Source: Acidimicrobiaceae bacterium (GTDB lineage: Bacteria; Actinomycetota; Acidimicrobiia; Acidimicrobiales; RAAP-2). Taken from it: a stretch of 7,321 nt of DNA. The position numbers were made by a program, and so were the translations under genes. Numbering within the stretch: the stretch's first letter is position 1; each line of letters starts with the position of its first letter. This document shows, piece after piece, positions 6,018 to 7,321 of this stretch. The stretch lies in assembly GCA_003164275.1 (NCBI GenBank), contig PLSY01000083.1, positions 1 to 7,321 on the forward strand, written 5' to 3'. The notes below the pieces were generated by a model, which was given only the letters and a program-made list of their open reading frames with translations, did not search any database and was not told the origin of the DNA.

Positions 6018-6052
6018 CCCTACACGCGTTCACGAAAGGGATGCATCTGCCA

Positions 6053-6081
6053 TGTATAACAGCTATCCGTCGGGAATCCCG
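6053..6081 (-). promoter_or_regulatory. Possible promoter of the recombinase operon
   Basis: Read leftwards, TATACA at 6058-6053 matches a sigma-70-type -10 box. The position 17 bases upstream (6081-6076) would serve as the -35 region, but it reads CGGGAT, a poor match, and lies inside the palindrome. Transcription would begin near 6046, giving a leader of about 30 bases. Overlap of the -35 position with the palindrome would suit repression by a dimeric regulator. This is a weak prediction based on one good hexamer. Confidence 0.3.
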
Positions 6082-6095
6082 ACAGAACGTCGGAA
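6069..6095. promoter_or_regulatory. Perfect palindrome plus extra half-site (candidate operator)
   Basis: GTCGGGA-A-TCCCGAC (6069-6083) has perfect 7-bp arms and a 1-base centre. A third half-site-like CGTCGGAAA follows at 6088-6096, exactly 20 bp (about two helical turns) from CGTCGGGAA at 6068-6076. The site lies 52-66 bases upstream of the recombinase GTG. Likely ligands are the helix-turn-helix protein of the same operon or a recombinase component; the palindrome is visible, but the function is inferred. Confidence 0.55.
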
Positions 6096-6186
6096 AGTCT
6101 GCCAAGTTGAGAAATCCCCCTCTCACCTGGTCCTCCCAGCTCACACGTGGTCTCGCGTCGTGCGGGAACCCCAAGCACTTCCGATT

Positions 6187-6200
6187 GGAGGATGACAGTG
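6187..6200 (+). promoter_or_regulatory. Ribosome-binding site that sets the LysM gene start
   Basis: GGAGG at 6187-6191 is six bases before GTG at 6198. An in-frame ATG at 6192 abuts the motif with no spacer, so the GTG is the better start. The stretch GGAGGA-T-GACA-GTG closely resembles GGAGGA-CC-GACAG-GTG at 2294-2309 on the other side of the cassette. Confidence 0.65.
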
Positions 6201-7321
6201 CCCCCTCGATCCAATCGCACCGCAGCCGCTCGCGCCGCCACAATCCGACCGGCTGCGGGAACTCGGCCGACAGGTCGCCAGGTCGCCGGCGGCATCGGCG
6301 CTCTCGGCGTCCTGGTCATCGGGTTGGTGGGCATCCCGATCGTGCTCTCCACTCTCGTCGGGTGGCCGCTCCCGCACCACGTCCCGAGCGGCACCCAGAC
6401 GGCCCATGCCCTCGGAGCCTCGATCCCGGACTCGTTCTGGCCACGCCTGTTCGCCACTCTGGCCTGGCTGGCCTGGGCCTACTTCGTGTTCTCGGTCGCC
6501 ACCAGCCTCGTCCTCCAGCTCCGCGGCCGCCGACCCGGTCACCGCTCCCACCTCGTCGGCTCGAGTGCGATGGCGGCCCTCGTCGCCGCCGTCCTGATCC
6601 TCGGTCAGCTCCGTGGTGCTCACACGGTTACCAATTCGGCGCGTACTGGACCTCCGGCCAGCGCGGCCCCGGTGGTGCAGCTTCTTTCCCAGACCAGCTC
6701 GGTGGTCGTCTCCTCGCTGCCCACCGCTCCACTCTCGGCCACTCAATCAGCCGCGCAACCGGCCACCGTCACCCACACAGTCGTGCCCGGCGACACGCTG
6801 TGGAGCATCGCCGTCCAGTACTACGGAGACGGCGAGCGGTGGCAGGCCATCTACCAGGCGAATGTGGGCCTGTCCCAGCCGGGAGGTGGCGCCCTCACTG
6901 ATGCCCACTGGATCTATCCGGGGTGGTCGCTCACCATCCCAGGCGCCACCCAGGCGCCGCCCGTGGTGCCGGCGACGTCTCCGCCACCGCAGACTCCTTC
7001 GCCCGCAGCTTCGTCTACAGCTCCGATTGTGACCTCGCCGGCTGCCGGCACGTCCGGATCCATCAGCGGTGCCTCCAACAGCAAGGGTTCCAGCCGCAGC
7101 AATTCAACGAGCAGCGGCCTGTTTCCTCGGCCGACCAACACCCCCAATGCACATCGACCCAGCACGAGCCGCCAACCTTCGGACACTCCGTCAGTGCCGT
7201 CGAGCCACACGGGTATCACGGAGCCCGCTGGGGCCACTTCATCCCGGCCGCCGCTCATCCTCCACCATTCTGGAGACGCAGCTCCGACCAACACTCACCG
7301 GTCGAACGCCGTCGCCAAGAC
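6198..7321 (+). CDS. Membrane-anchored LysM protein, N-terminal part (LysM/BTAD-type family)
   Basis: The frame is open to the right edge: 374 codons are visible and the gene continues. After a basic N-terminus, residues 31-54 form a first membrane helix. The signature GWPLPHHVPS (55-64) follows, then a Trp/Leu-rich second helix (84-106, LAWLAWAYFVFSV) and a third (about 119-137). Residues 193-248 are a LysM domain, with the typical VVPGDTLWSIA start, the YYGDGERW-AIYQAN middle and a WIYPGW-L-IP end, predicted to bind peptidoglycan outside the membrane. From 250 to the edge the sequence is low-complexity Pro/Ser/Thr. In actinobacteria, proteins with this three-helix plus LysM start typically lie just downstream of TadE/TadG genes, and many continue into a large BTAD/SARP-like regulatory region. 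That region would lie beyond this window, so it is not claimed. The protein may anchor or sense the pilus machinery at the cell wall. Confidence 0.8.
   Translation, partial: MPPRSNRTAAARAATIRPAAGTRPTGRQVAGGIGALGVLVIGLVGIPIVLSTLVGWPLPHHVPSGTQTAHALGASIPDSFWPRLFATLAWLAWAYFVFSVATSLVLQLRGRRPGHRSHLVGSSAMAALVAAVLILGQLRGAHTVTNSARTGPPASAAPVVQLLSQTSSVVVSSLPTAPLSATQSAAQPATVTHTVVPGDTLWSIAVQYYGDGERWQAIYQANVGLSQPGGGALTDAHWIYPGWSLTIPGATQAPPVVPATSPPPQTPSPAASSTAPIVTSPAAGTSGSISGASNSKGSSRSNSTSSGLFPRPTNTPNAHRPSTSRQPSDTPSVPSSHTGITEPAGATSSRPPLILHHSGDAAPTNTHRSNAVAK

Larger units (their letters stand above)
2307..6197 (-). mobile_element. Putative integrative element with three-gene recombinase operon (approximate limits)
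   Basis: Three closely packed genes on the - strand encode an intact tyrosine recombinase, a small Cro/C1-type protein and a zinc-knuckle/recombinase-like protein. They sit between TadG-like and LysM genes that point the other way and are usually operon neighbours in actinobacteria. No cargo genes are present, so this looks like a minimal element of about 3.9 kb. The limits are placed at the orphan GTG on the left and the base before the LysM start on the right; the true junctions could lie anywhere in 2285-2340 and 6030-6197. Similar sequence near both ends (GAACCC-AAG, then GGAGGA, GACA and GTG) could be directly repeated junctions. The layout of a 360-aa recombinase, a longer recombinase-related protein and a small third protein recalls Tn554 and RIT elements, but gene order and domain content differ. 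Confidence 0.55.
6018..6197. other. Divergent intergenic region, right end of the cassette
   Basis: These 180 bases separate the recombinase start (leftward) from the LysM gene start (rightward). From left to right the region holds a GTTCACGAA copy (6028-6036), a TATACA-like box for leftward transcription (6053-6058), and the palindrome with an extra half-site (6069-6095). A GGTCCTCC segment (6129-6136) is inverted relative to GGAGGACC at 2294-2301. The LysM ribosome-binding site (6187-6191) comes last. The element boundary probably lies in the part to the right of 6100. Confidence 0.45.

Noticed and set aside
2307..6059. A + strand open frame of 1250 codons
   Set aside because: It lies opposite three genes with clear family motifs (complete tyrosine-recombinase active site, Cro/C1 helix-turn-helix, regular CxxC pairs). 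Its own product is low in recognisable motifs and rich in Arg, Pro and Ser, as expected for antisense frames of G+C-rich DNA. Only its start signal is kept as a feature.
6011..6901. A 296-codon + strand frame across the right intergenic region and the LysM gene
   Set aside because: It is out of frame with the clear LysM and transmembrane sequence that begins at 6198, and its product is an Arg/Pro/His-rich shadow.
1..7321. tRNA gene or tRNA 3' end as an integration target
   Set aside because: Tyrosine-recombinase elements often use tRNA genes, so I looked for a T-loop (GTTCRAN) followed by an acceptor stem at both ends. GGTTCACGAACC at 2331 looks superficially like a T-arm but has no acceptor stem or anticodon arm around it.

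Overview
The window is high-G+C DNA with strong G/C third-position bias, several GTG starts and short overlapping operons. This fits a high-G+C Gram-positive bacterium (Actinomycetota). The species cannot be named from the sequence. No rRNA, tRNA or CRISPR array was seen.

Region 1 (3-2256, + strand) is the distal half of an actinobacterial Tad/Flp-type pilus operon. It holds the C-terminal end of a TadC-like inner-membrane platform protein (cut by the window edge) and a 125-base G-poor leader. Then come a small Flp-like pilin, two TadE-like single-pass pseudopilins and a TadG-like protein. The last three are joined by short overlaps (8 and 4 bases), which suggests translational coupling. The TadA ATPase, TadB and the prepilin peptidase are not in the window.

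Region 2 (about 2307-6197) is a three-gene cassette on the opposite strand, reading leftwards. It encodes an apparently active 360-aa tyrosine recombinase, a 105-aa Cro/C1-type helix-turn-helix protein, and a 759-aa protein. The 759-aa protein joins two tandem copies of an eight-CxxC zinc-knuckle module to a tyrosine-recombinase-like C-terminus whose catalytic residues look degraded. The genes are packed with a 7-base gap and then a GTGA overlap, so they probably form one operon. A perfect 15-bp palindrome and a -10-like box lie upstream of the recombinase. The cassette resembles the multi-recombinase cassettes of Tn554-like and RIT elements in layout, but its composition differs. It is the best candidate here for a poorly described mobile system.

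Region 3 (6198 to the right edge, + strand) is the first part of a membrane-anchored LysM protein. It belongs to the family that in actinobacteria typically follows TadE/TadG genes and often continues into a BTAD/SARP-like region. The recombinase cassette therefore appears to sit inside the pilus operon, between TadG and the LysM gene. At the left junction a perfect Shine-Dalgarno sequence and a GTG start lead straight into the antisense strand of the cassette, which looks like the severed start of a downstream gene. Related sequence precedes the LysM start at the right junction.
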